DNA of 64,000 bases from Limnanthes douglasii subsp. nivea (taxonomy: Eukaryota > Streptophyta > Magnoliopsida > Brassicales > Limnanthaceae), in assembly GCA_036936605.1 (NCBI GenBank), contig JAUPFV010000005.1:2035670-2099669 (forward strand), written 5' to 3'. Below, one piece after another: positions 44,656 through 55,564 of this stretch. The first letter of the stretch is position 1, and each line of letters starts with the position of its first letter. The notes under the pieces are model-generated. The model saw only the letters and a list, made by a program, of their open reading frames with translations, was not told the origin of the DNA and did no database searches. The translations under genes were made by a program, and so were the position numbers.

Positions 44656-47600
44656 TTTATAAATCCATTATTGTTTTCTGAAATGACCAAATCATCAACA
44701 TACACCATGACAAAAATAACAATGTAACCATGATGATTAAGAAAAAACTTGTAACCGGAGTGTGCTGAGTAAAACCATAGCTACGCAGTGCACCGAAGAG
44801 TTTGGCAAATCAACATCGTAGAGATTGTTTCAATCGGTACAAAACTTTCGGAAGCTTGCATATAAGATCTATATGCGTTGGTTGGAAACTAGGAGGGACG
44901 TATAAAAACTTCTTCCTACAGATGATCGTGGAAGAATATATTGTGAAAGTTCATCTGATGTAATTCCCACTTATTAACAACTTCTATAGAGAGAAATACA
45001 CGAACAGTCGTGAGTGACAATTGGAGAAAATATTTCAGTATAATCGAGACCCTCATATTTTTTATTTCCTATGATAACAATTCATGTTTTTAACTTTCCT
45101 ACAAATAATTTCACAAATAATATATATGCATGTAATGGATACTTACAACTATAAGTATCCCACTGAAATTATGTACATGTGATTATCATAAGACCTCACA
45201 TTAACATTCTTAACACATTGTCTACGTCCAAGATGCTCAACTTCACCCTCAACCAGGATCCGCAGAACCTGCATTGTAGAATTTGACGTGGTTGTATCAG
45301 TTAAGGTCACTAGTTGGCTATCATCGACCCTCGGTGAGATGGACCTATCAACTTGTTTTATGCCATATTTGATGAGAAAATATTTGGGTTTGAGGCTAAA
45401 ACCAATAGAGGCAAAGCTTGTGTACCCCATCATGGGTTCAGCTGTCGCAGTTCTCGGGATGTAAATATACTCTTCATCAGTAAGATATGACATTCACTCT
45501 GGAGGTGTAGGACTTGCAATGGTAATGCATTCTTGAAAGGATAAAACATTTTCATAAAATACACACATAATCCTTTTTTACCAAAGGAATAACCTATAAA
45601 GATTCTATGAGCATTTTTCTATGCGAACTTATCAGTGGAAAGATTCTGATTATGAACATATCACCTACAAACTAATACATAAATGTGAGTAATATGTGGA
45701 GCTTTATCAAATAACGTTTTAAATGGATTTTTCCCTTGCAAAAGAACCGAGGAAGTACGACCAATCAAGTAGACAGTAGTAAGAATACATTCGTCTAGAA
45801 TTTGACAATTAATCAAGCTTGAAACCATAAAGTACGCCTAATATTTAAATAATGTGTATGTTTTTTGTCAACACACACATTATGTTAGGACATCCCACTA
45901 CATAAAGTCTCATGAATTATCCCAGTATCTTTAAAGAACGCACCAAAATATTTAAAATATGTCTGATTATCACTTCAAAGATATTTGATGAAATGATTAA
46001 ATTAGTGCTCAATCGTACGACAAAATTGATAAAAAAAAATGGACGAGACATCAGACGTGGACCTCAATATATATACCCAAGTGCAATGAGAAACATTATC
46101 CAAAATGGTTTGGAATTAAGTAAAATCATCCAACTTGGGTGTACAGTAAGGCCCCCAAACATCAATATGAATACGTTGGAAAAAAACAGTATTCTTATTT
46201 GAACTTAAAGAAAAACTACTACGAATATTTTTAGCTCATAGGAAAATATCACAAGCATTATTCTTCAAGCTACTAAATTTATCACTTCATACTGCATGAA
46301 AGAAATATAAATTATATGAGACGGATGTCCAAACCTCTTTTGACATGTGTCTAACAAAGTCTCCTAAGAGGAGACATACACACGGCACACATCTTTCTTT
46401 TATGAGTAGAAAAGTACACTAGACTGCCTACCCATACCAATCATTTTCTTCATTGTTTGGTCTTGAATAATGCATATTTTCCCAAAAAAATAGACAATAT
46501 AGTTAGCCTTATTAAACAATTGAGATATGGAGATAAAATTATAGGATAAATTTGGCACAAAAAAACACTATAGAATCAGAGAATTATTGAATTGTACGAA
46601 TCTTAGTTTTCCATCGAAAATCATATCCCATCCGACAGAAAAGTCCAACAATCCTGAATATCATGAATATTATTCAAACAATGAAATTTCTTGTAGCACA
46701 TGTGTCAATTATTTAATGTTTGGTAACAGGAATACATGATAGTTGTTCAATTTAACCATCTTTCCCATTGTTCATGAGTGAGAGTGGCAACCATCGGCCC
46801 CTCCTACTTTTACTCTTCGTGCATAGTATCTAAGGAATCAACATGGGAAGTGTGTTGCAGTCCACCACGCCCTCGAACAAATCTACCTCTACCGTGACCA
46901 CGGTATGCTATTGCCCGAATTCTGTCGCATCGAAGTTGATTAAAATATCCTTACGGATAGCCATAAAGGTGATAGAAAGAGTCATCATTATGACCTTGCT
47001 TCCTGCAGTATGAACAAATTATAGGTTTGTCACAAGGTTTTTCCCTAGTGCGCACAAAAAGAGCACTGCTCTTATGCACATTATTGTTTGATCCTTGAAT
47101 AATAGTAGTTTTTGTCGTTTCTTGTAGAGATAGAATATGTTCGATATGTCTCGTCGTAGGGAAATGATATTGGGAAAAACAATATAAATCATAAATGTTT
47201 GTACAAAGCTGCATCCAAATCCATGAGGTACCGAAGAACTTTTTGTTCATCTCGTTTCTTTTATAATTGTTTATTGATAGAACATGTGCACTTTCCACAA
47301 GTACACATGGGATATGGATCAATAGCATTCAAATTATCCCAAAAAAATCAATTTTATCTAATATACCGCAATACACTATCCTCATTGGTCACATGTTGTT
47401 AATACTCATTTGAGTTGCTGAATGCGCAAGCCATTAACAATATAAAATTGAGCCTTTATATCTTTCCATGATTTACTAACCATCCATGTGTGAATTTATG
47501 ATTTCGTAGAGAAAGTTTAATAGTCTTTCGAATCCACAAAACTAGCAATAAATCATTTGTCCACCAATATTTGAGATTTACTGAATCATTCGGTGGCATA

Positions 47601-47867
47601 TGAATGGAACCATTGACGAAACTAAAATTCTTCCGGGCTCAGAGAGTCATACGCAGCGCTCGCGCTATTCTTCATAATTATCACGATTACATAAGTAATA
47701 ACTAAACTAGGTTTTTCATTAGCATGGAGATCATAAAGAAACAATGCATGATGTTGTGGTGCCACCCTCGAGGACTCCTCATCATCACCACTGACTGTTA
47801 TTTTTTCCATTGAGATGGGTTCCTTACTATCACCACCAAAAGTCTACATACGAGAAGAAATAACTTA
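44656..47867 (-). pseudogene. Decayed Copia gag-pol, minus strand
   Basis: Copia order from high to low coordinate. Gag: 'FVNGSIHMPP' near 47580, and a zinc knuckle near 46960-47020 ('CSYCRKQGHNDDSFYHLYGYP' region, written here as CX2CX4H with the last Cys replaced by Phe). Integrase: 'LTVHPSW' near 46130 and 'TLWFQA' near 45830. RT: 'KLPKVLYRLKQS' near 44850 and the catalytic 'VYVDDLVIS' at about 44680-44706. Frames change repeatedly and stops are frequent. The RNase H end is missing. A PBS at 47868-47880 shows the 5' end. Confidence 0.75.
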
Positions 47868-47880
47868 GGCTATGATACCA
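47868..47880 (-). other. Copia primer binding site
   Basis: The minus strand reads TGGTATCATAGCC, one base from the tRNA-iMet-type site TGGTATCAGAGCC. Confidence 0.8.
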
Positions 47881-48360
47881 TGATAGAGAAGAAACATTTG
47901 GAGAGTTCATAGAGTGATATATTGAATCAAAAGTTATTTTGTACAATACCCAAAGGCAGATTTATATAAATTACAAGGTTTCACATTTTTCAACTCTCTT
48001 TGTTAATTACATAAACAAGTTTCCATCTTTTTGGATTCTTTCTTTAATTACATTTGGCATTATTCTATTTCAAGTATCATCGGTTTTCTTCTGTATCATT
48101 GATGTTTGTTTTTATCATTGGCGTATTCGTGTTTTCCGTATTCTTGTTTCGACTCGCGCGTATCTATATTTGCATGGTTTGAAACGATGGCATATTTGTG
48201 GACTATTTTCTAAAACAATGGTTGATTTCCCCTTGTGTCCAAAAGTATTGGCGAGTTTGGTTCAAGTGTTTATTGATCGGGTGAGTGGATCTATATGCTT
48301 TGGGGGTGGGGTGAGACGATTAATTTCATAAATTTAATGTTCTTCTTCGTTCACCATGGT
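47881..48360 (-). repeat. Probable 5' LTR of the decayed Copia
   Basis: Begins TG right beside the PBS. No second LTR copy was found, so the far boundary is a guess. Open frames here are not credible genes. Confidence 0.4.
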
Positions 48361-49285
48361 TGATCTTGGTAAAGTTATTACAAGTTTTAGTGTTTCTCTC
48401 TGCATTTGGAGAGAGTGGTTGAGAGTATGTGAATGATGTGAGATTAAATGAGACTAAAATCTTTGTTGGGATGGGTTTTATGTTCTTGATCTAGGGTTTT
48501 TTGTTTTTAACTAGACTTCTTATAACTAGATCCGGATCTTGGCTGATATAGTTATTGGTTTTCTAATCTAGATCTTGGGTTATGCTATATTATTTAATTT
48601 CGGTTATTTTCGTAGTCCAGTTGTAATTCTATTAGGGATGTTATAGTTGTATTCTCATAATATAGTCCTATATTTATAATTGAAGGCTTGATGTAGTCAT
48701 TATATTCTTAAACCCCATTCAGCTTCCAGAAAATACCATGTGATTTTGTATAATACTATTTATCGACTATTTCATCTAGTGATGCTAAAAATCACCTCGC
48801 TACAAACACCTAGAAAATATGATAATGAAAATGAGTAAGAAAAAGATGCACAGAACTTAAAGAACAAATTGATGAACACTTGTATTAATTTCATATATTA
48901 GATTACAAATGATCTCTCTTTCTGTTTTTATTATTCACTCCAAGTTTTCACATGTTTCACAAATGAGACATTAACTCTTTATATATGAGTATTGATATGG
49001 ATGAGTCTTGGAAAAGTTCTCTTTTATTAATGTAGCATTTTCTGACATTCCAAAAGCTTTATCAATGGGAGGTACGCCATTGTAACTGTTGTGTAGTACA
49101 ATGTCAGATGCTTTATCTGTATGCTGTCAGACACAGTTTCCTTACGGTTAGTGATGTTGGCGCAAAGGAGACTTGTCGACGATTGAACAAATACTAAACG
49201 TGTGCGGCTTGGTGATACTAGGGTCACGAATGTGCGCTCTTGGTGGGTTTCAAGGATTGGCTAATGTGTCAAGTCCCTCAAATGT
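48361..49285. other. No gene recognised
   Basis: Unassigned sequence beyond the probable Copia LTR. Confidence 0.35.
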
Positions 49286-49425
49286 GAACAGCGTCGCGCG
49301 GTCAAGGGCCATCGTGCATGGTCGGATGGTTAGGGTCTTTTATAGTCGTTGGTTTGAACAGCGTTGCGCGGCCAAAGGCCATTGTGCATGGTCAGACAGT
49401 TAGGATCTTTTATAGCCGTGCATTG
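49286..49425 (+). repeat. 70-bp tandem duplication
   Basis: Units start 'gaacagcgt.gcgcgg' at 49286 and 49356 and each ends near 'cttttatag.cgt'. CG-rich for this window. Nearby sequence to 49900 reuses words such as 'tttggccaa' and 'gtcgcg'. Confidence 0.85.
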
Positions 49426-50367
49426 GCGTTTAAATATATGAGATTTGGCCATTTGGCCAAGTCCTATTTCTGAGATTTGGTCATTTGGCCAAATTCTATT
49501 GCGTGGTCGCGTAATGCAACATGATTAGACACAACTATGTCAGATCGTTCTGACATGTATGACTTGGCTAGTTGGGGACTTGGCCAAATGGTCAGGTCCG
49601 GATTGTGCCTAGTTTCTAAATAATGAGAAGTCACGCACAATTATGCGTAGTCGCGCTGATATATATATATATATACATGCGAAGAGACTAGTCGAAGATC
49701 TTCCCGTTGCGTTGTGTCGCACGCGGCCAAGCACGTTTTGAATTTGGCCAAAAAATCTAGTTCATTCTGACAGTGCAATTTGGTTAAATGATCGAATTTC
49801 ATTTAACCATGCAACGTTCCGTGATGCAATGTGATTAGTCACGCGTCATCGCATGACGAAACGCACTTGGGTTTGGTCAAGTGACCAAATCTTCTTATAG
49901 TAGCGCACCGTTAATATATACTAATCATTTATCTATGGGTATGGATATATATACCCAAATGTGGTTTAAGTTTACCTAAAAAGTGCAGTTGACTTTTGTT
50001 TGACTTTTTTAAGACGAAAAAACCCTTGAACTTTCATTTAATATCTGAATTGTCACTAAGTAAAAAAACACTAAGTATATCCTAGATATACCCAATTTAC
50101 AAAACAATCTATTTGGCTATGTATACCCAAACAACACAACTCCCTACTAGACCAAACCCCATATTACTACAATTTTGTGAAGTTCTTCAAATTGTGCTTG
50201 AACATTCAAAGTTGCCTCAAGAACATTCAAACTCTTTTCAATTTTTTTAAAACTTCTTCTAATAAAAACACAAAATCAAACATCAATCAACCGAAATTAA
50301 GGTAAAAAATTGTTTTTTTTTTGGAAGTTTTTTTAAAAACAATTAAAGATTTAATTATTTAAAAAAA
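49426..50367. other. No gene; possible outer arm of a foldback
   Basis: The stretch 'aaatgtggtttaagttta' near 49958 is an inverted match to 'taaacttataccgcattt' near 50771-50789, which may extend the palindrome described at 50368-50558. Confidence 0.35.
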
Positions 50368-50558
50368 TCATGATTTTAGGGTGTTTGGAGGTCATTATCC
50401 AGCCAGAATTTGGCCGGAAAATGGCCGGCGGCGAAGGCTGAGCGCACCATAGGTACAGCCGGCTGGTACGCTAGGCATGTACCTATGGTGCGCTGAGCCT
50501 TCGTTTCCGACCGAATTCCACAGGAAAATGGCCTCCAAACACTCTAAAATTATGAATT
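50368..50558. repeat. Inverted repeat with GC-rich core
   Basis: A 25-bp stem at 50433-50457 ('gaaggctgagcgcaccatag' on) pairs with 50478-50502, with one mismatch and a 20-base loop. Outside it the arms still pair: 'tttagggtgtttggaggtca' near 50375-50394 against 50530-50549. This is probably a foldback transposon end or MITE. Confidence 0.85.
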
Positions 50559-51657
50559 CTTTTTACCTAATTCAACCATAACCCAAATTTTGATACTAAC
50601 ACTAAGTTTCCATATTTTAGTTCGCCGGATTTTAGTTCGTCCGATAAATTAGAGAGAACTTGGAGGTTTGAGAGAGAAGTTAGAGAGTGTAAGAGAAAAA
50701 AAAAAGATGGATGAAGGTTAGTAAAAAAACCTTATATACTTATAAAAATGTATTTTTATCAAAATTTGGATAAACTTATACCGCATTTAAAAACTCAAAA
50801 TGGGTTTTTGAACTTATGTAAAACTTTCAATATTATTAAATATACCCAAAGTTAAAACTATTAAATAATACTAAACGAAACTATTCGTTGCTTTTTTAGG
50901 CCTTTTAAACTTAAATATAGGTCTCAATTTAATATATTTTTTCCCAATAATATATTCTAATCTTTCTACTTATAATTGGTTTTCGTTTTATTTATACCAT
51001 ATAATCTCTCAAATTTGATTGGTCCATTAAAATTTAGTTCACCCTATGAAATTCTTGAAAACGATACTATATTCTATTTTAATATAATAGTTTTATAATT
51101 GAACTTTTTCAAAAGAAAGATCCAAGTATAAACTAAGGCAACATCAGATGTATAAACGAATATGAACTTTGTCGATGTGTGAATAATAATACAAATAAAT
51201 TGTATATGATTAAAGAATAAATGCACTACATGGCAAAACATAGACCTAGATACATTGAATAGAGATGGCCGACTATTATTAAACGGCCGCTTAGGCAACG
51301 TGTATATATTACTTTCATGCTTTTGTCTTTTTCTTGATAACTGAGCATCGGAATAATCTAAAATTAACAAAATAAAACCATCCCATTTAAAATTAAACGT
51401 ATATTTTGTATAAAATAAAATTTAATAGGGTCAAAATAACATGACAAATATAATATCATCTTGAACAAATTAACTATAAAGGGTTAAATTATATACTAGT
51501 CATGGGACCGATTTGAATGGAGCCGAGTTTCACTGTTTGGAAATCTGAATTAGATGTTTTTTACGCCATGAATTACTAAGAAATGATGATTTATTCGATT
51601 ATCTAATATACAATTATTTTAGCCATACAATGTTAATGTATATGAATATGAAGTTTT
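50559..51657. other. No gene recognised
   Basis: AT-rich; the 98-codon minus-strand frame at 51074-51370 resembles nothing I know. Confidence 0.4.
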
Positions 51658-51823
51658 GGATGGGTTCGAGTCCCTCTAGATACGCTTTCTCGGTTGAGTC
51701 TGTCACCTTGTGTGGTTTATTTTCTGGTGTTGGTTTGCAGGCTATCGCGTCAGACTGAGGGTTTACTCTGTGCGCACTCATTGCACTCTGAATAGCGGCT
51801 GCGGGTTCCCTCCGAAAAAAAAA
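51658..51823 (+). mobile_element. SINE, 5'-truncated
   Basis: 166 bp with an RNA polymerase III B box (ggttcgagtcc, 51663-51673) and an A tail at the right end. Flanking 14-mers 'gaatatgaagtttt' (51644-51657) and 'gaatataaagtttt' (51824-51837) differ at one base and are the target duplication of L1-type retroposition. The A box is missing, so the copy is truncated at its 5' end. Confidence 0.8.
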
Positions 51824-51837
51824 GAATATAAAGTTTT

Positions 51838-52158
51838 AATGGATTATTTGTAAGCTAAAAATGGAAAGAACTAAAAGCATAATCGAACACTAAACTTATT
51901 TATAAAAAATAAATAAAACAACATAATGTAAATATATTGAAAAGACAATATAATTAAAAATATAGTGACCCTTTTTTTATTAGAAGTATTTCGTTTTTTA
52001 TTTTCTAAAATTATATTTATTTATAGTTACAAAATATTTTATCCTTTCGCGGTTATTTTCTAGTATTGGGTAATGTTTGGTAACATTTTTTTTAATAACA
52101 TCTTTTTTAATAGGTTATTATGTCACGTGTAATTTATTATAAATATCTGTCCTTTTTT
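51838..52158. other. No gene recognised
   Basis: AT-rich spacer. Confidence 0.4.
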
Positions 52159-52304
52159 ATTATTATCTCGATGTTATATCATCGTCAGAAAAGGTTTAGA
52201 TAAGACTATCAATTTTTCTTTTTATTTGTAATTACTATCTAAGTATTATATCATCGTGAGAAAAGGTTTATGCAACTCCTATCACTTTATTTGTTCTTAT
52301 TTGT
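52159..52304 (+). repeat. Two diverged units of about 72 bp
   Basis: 'atta.tatct..gt.ttatatc' and 'atcgt.agaaaaggttta' recur at 52159-52230 and 52231-52304. Confidence 0.75.
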
Positions 52305-52373
52305 AATGCAAGTCTTATTGTGTATTCTTAAAGAAAAAAGTAATTAGAGGAATTCCAAATTCATTACAATTGG

Positions 52374-52480
52374 CAAAGCTCAAAATAGTTAAGAAATTTC
52401 AAATCACTGTAAAAGTCAAAGCTCAAAATAGTTAAGAAATTTCAAATTCCAGTGCAAATGTCAAAACTCAAAATAGTTAT
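52374..52480 (+). repeat. About 44-bp tandem repeat, 2.5 units
   Basis: 'aaagctcaaaatagttaag' followed by 'aaatttcaaat' occurs twice and starts a third time. Confidence 0.85.
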
Positions 52481-52643
52481 CCTCTCTTTTGTTAATAATT
52501 TAATAACTTTCTGTCATGGTAATCTAAACTCATTCGACCTTATCAAATAGGGTATAGATGAATTTTTATTACTTTCGGGTCTCAAAGTCAGTCCCGCTAA
52601 AATTCATATTTTCTTCTCTCGGATAAATCTCATCCTTCGAAAT

Positions 52644-53110
52644 TGGTGTGGATAATAATCGCCTGAGGGTAGGCTGGTAATTTCAGTTGGTGTTTTAAGG
52701 TGGTGTGTGGGTGTTTTAACTGTTTAGAGTAGAGAGTAAAGAGATAATTAAGCAGCTTGGTAGCAGTTAATTCTCCTTACCCATAGTTAATGCAGGTGGT
52801 TGGGTATTTATACCCTAATGTTTGGGCACTTATGGGCTTTCGGGTCATGTTTAATGGACTCGGGTCATGTTCAAAGACCCATGAGCTCTAAGTAGGAGAT
52901 CAAGTAGCTTAGTCAAGAATTGTTTAGGTTTTTTAGTACTTTTGTCATAGTTCGAACAGTCTTATGGTCATAGTGTTCGAAGTGACCTGTCCGGTCCATA
53001 TGATATGTCCGGTCCATGTGATCTGTCCGGTCCATGTGACCTGTCCGATATTCGGAGAGACTAGACCGATCTATCCTTGTACGGGGAGCATGCTGAATTC
53101 GGACTCATCA
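52644..53110 (-). mobile_element. Solo LTR of a Tat-related family, with target duplication
   Basis: 467 bp, starting tggtgtgg and ending gactcatca like the young Tat LTRs, with which it shares the middle block, but clearly diverged. A perfect 5-bp duplication, gaaat, flanks it (52639-52643 and 53111-53115). There is no internal region, so it arose by LTR-LTR recombination. It contains four 18-bp units (52982-53053) built on 'gtgacctgtccggtccat'. Confidence 0.93.
52982..53053 (+). repeat. Four 18-bp units inside the solo LTR
   Basis: Units begin at 52982, 53000, 53018 and 53036; the last is degenerate. The young Tat LTRs have one related 'catctgtccggttcaat' segment at this place, so the array is specific to this LTR. 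Confidence 0.85.
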
Positions 53111-54236
53111 GAAATGATCTGATCAGCATATAAAGTTCAAGGTCGACTCTCTTCCTAAAACGTATTTGGGTGTCTCTCTCTTTAGAAAATATCAATTTTC
53201 GTATTAGATTTGGACCAATAAATACCTTTTGTATACGGGAAGATTCCAACTCATTAAATATGTTCTCTTTGCAGACCAGGTATATTGATCTTAATCTTCA
53301 TACTCTCGTTTAAGGCTCTCAAAGAGTTATCTCAATCCATCTGACGCTTTGTTTAAAATAATCATGAGATGAAAGGCATCAGGGGCTAAGGTAGTTTGGT
53401 CCAATGTGACACTACCCGCGATGGAAGACGATTTTTTTATTCTGGATCTAAAAATTTAGAATCTCGCGGTTGTCTTTAATTATTTGTAATCCGTAGTTAG
53501 TAAAAACAATAAATCAATATGGTGTGAGATTTAAAATAAAAAGTTTTGGTCTATAAGATCTCAATATATCAGACATCATTCTGGATGGACTCTGGAACTG
53601 GTTTTCCCGATTAAAATCTGTAAGTGCGAGGAATCATCTCAAATTTTAGGAGATTAACAACCTCATTATGTCTGCCTCTTTGTAAAATTAACTACACAAC
53701 TTCCACTATTCGACCACTAAGATTGGAAACAAAAAGTTTATAATCAAAAACACATACAATGACATAATACGTCCACCCCTGCATTGGGTGCAATCCATGG
53801 CGAATTGTCAATCCGAGATAAACTTATAAATTAAGGACTAAAATCCTCTCTGGAACGTGTGTTGTGCAATTCTTGTTCTAAGTTCATCAAACATATCATT
53901 TATGATTGTTTTTTCACCCAGAGTATCTGGTCGGGTTCCAAGCTCGGGTTCACACCAATCGATACTAACTGGTCTTCATGGATTAGGAACACGTTGAACT
54001 AGTCTCCCTTTCGCAACCGTAATATTTGGTGATCACATGTTTTAGCATGGTAATATACCATGTTTGGCGGGAGCAGAATGCAATGATCTTTTGTTCCCTT
54101 CCCGCTCTTATGTCTGCAATATTGCACTATATCCTTCAGACCTTTGATTCAGATTTCTTGGTAACAAGGTTGATTGGCCAGTTTAATCTTTACTTGATTT
54201 CTAACTTACTTTCGTTGTAAGCAGTCACCACTCTCT

Positions 54237-54868
54237 TATGTTGTGAAGATCACTTGAATAGACAAAGAATCTGAAAGCTTCACGGAAGAGGAAAAGTCCA
54301 GGGCTGATTGTCTATCCGAAAAGGTTAAAACAACGAAAGAGGAGCTGGTCAAGGCAAAGTTGGATCATGAGAAGCTACAATATGGTTTTATAAATCTGCA
54401 GTCATCCAGTTCTGGGGAGATCACTTTATTGAAGAACCAGTAGACCGATAATACAGCTACCATTGAGTGTTTCTTAGATGAGAAGGACGCTCAAGAAGCT
54501 CTTATAAAAAAATCAGGAAGATGAGATAGCCTCTCTCAAAGAGAAATTCACCCAAGAGTTAGTTGATGTCATATATGTATATGTTGATGGGGTGATAGAT
54601 ATTTTACACAAGAGGTATGTATTAACCATATACGATATAGTAGTAGAATTTCATAAGATGTTTTCTACACTAGCCTTTAGGTCTTTATAGGGGCTGGTCC
54701 CACATAGCTTGATGTCCCCCGACATGCCCATAGTCTACCAGCTTGGTATCTATAAGGATTCACCCGATGGAAGTTCTAACAATAGAGATGAAAATAATTA
54801 TGATGCTGAGAGTTCAAAAGAAAGAGAAAAAGAAGATACCGATAGGAACGAGCCCAAAGGCCAGTAGG
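54237..54868 (+). pseudogene. Antisense ORF end of the decayed Tat element
   Basis: Plus-strand codons keep the exon 2 layout of the young copies: a charged coiled coil ('TEEEKSRADCLSEKVKTTKE', 'LVKAKLDHEKLQ') interrupted by stops, then 'VYVDGVIDILHKRY', and an acidic tail ending in a TAG near 54866. The upstream two thirds is missing, where the LINE now lies. It faces the integrase remains across a minisatellite, as in the young copies. Confidence 0.7.
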
Positions 54869-55564
54869 TTTTTATTTTCTTGTTTTTATGCAAGCCCTTG
54901 GCATGACCAATGCATTTTGTAACCTTGTACCTGGATTTTATTAAGTTATTGGATCACCCAAGGAATTTTATATTAGCCATCATCTCATCAAATTGGCTTA
55001 TTTTATTATATATTCTTATCATTATTTTTAGTCCAATTTATCCGAAGATAATTAATCATATGTAATCATTCGAAGATAATTCATTCAAAATTAATAAAAA
55101 CTTAACGTGCACAAGCCATTCGAAGGTAATCCATTCGAAAGCAATTAAAAATCAACATACACAACTCATTCGAAGGCAATAAAATATTAACATACACAAG
55201 TCATTCGAAGTTAATTCATTCGAAAGCAACAAAAACTTAACATACACAAACCATTTGAAGGAAATAAAAAATTAACATACACAAGTCATTCGAAGGTAAT
55301 CTATTCGAAGGCGATACAAACTTAACATACACAATCCATTCGAAGGTAATCTATTCAAAAGAAATAAAAACTTAACATACAGAAGCCATTCGAAGGTAAT
55401 CCATTCGAAGGAAATAAAAACTTAACATACACTAAAATTGGTAGATTGATAATGACTTGGACACCTCATAAAAACCTCCCCGAACCACCAGGGTAGGAAA
55501 TAGTATGCCCCCAAATATTTACATTGAACAAAAAATACAGTAAATATTTACAATATATGTTTAT
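54869..55564 (+). repeat. Convergent 3' region with a minisatellite
   Basis: From about 55060 to 55435, units of roughly 35-55 bp repeat 'cattcgaaggtaatccattc', 'gaa.g.aataaaaa' and 'cttaacatacacaa', about seven times with length variation. It occupies the gap between antisense ORF and integrase where the young copies have only a 23-bp direct repeat. Confidence 0.85.

Larger units (their letters stand above)
52470..54230 (+). pseudogene. LINE reverse transcriptase fragment, split by a solo LTR
   Basis: Plus-strand motifs of plant L1-type RT in order: 'FVNNLITFCHG' near 52490 (equivalent of the catalytic FADDL box, so inactive) and 'LLLSGLKVSPAKIHIFFS' near 52570. After the solo LTR come 'LPKTYLGVSL' near 53150 and 'GRFQLIKYVLF' near 53245. 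The C-terminal zinc-finger-like region follows with 'CNSC', 'FIKHIIYDCFF' and 'SIW' near 53860-53930, then 'VWREQNAMIF' near 54055. Joining the flanks of the LTR restores a continuous match, so the LTR inserted into this LINE. Stops and frameshifts throughout. The 5' part is absent and the 3' end abuts a Tat fossil at 54237. Confidence 0.75.

Noticed and set aside
45149..45493. 114-codon minus-strand ORF as a separate gene
   Set aside because: Its position fits the integrase-RT linker of the decayed Copia, with no motif of its own.
47939..48331. 130-codon plus-strand ORF as a membrane protein gene
   Set aside because: It overlaps the probable LTR of the decayed Copia, and its hydrophobic character follows from T-rich sequence.
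51658..51823. tRNA gene
   Set aside because: Only a B box is present; no A box, cloverleaf or acceptor stem, and it ends in an A tail.
52644..53110. 3' LTR of the decayed Tat at 54237-59058
   Set aside because: It has its own perfect target duplication and lies within a LINE, so it is a separate solo LTR.
55060..55435. CRISPR array
   Set aside because: Units vary in length, have no unique spacers and lie in a plant retrotransposon.
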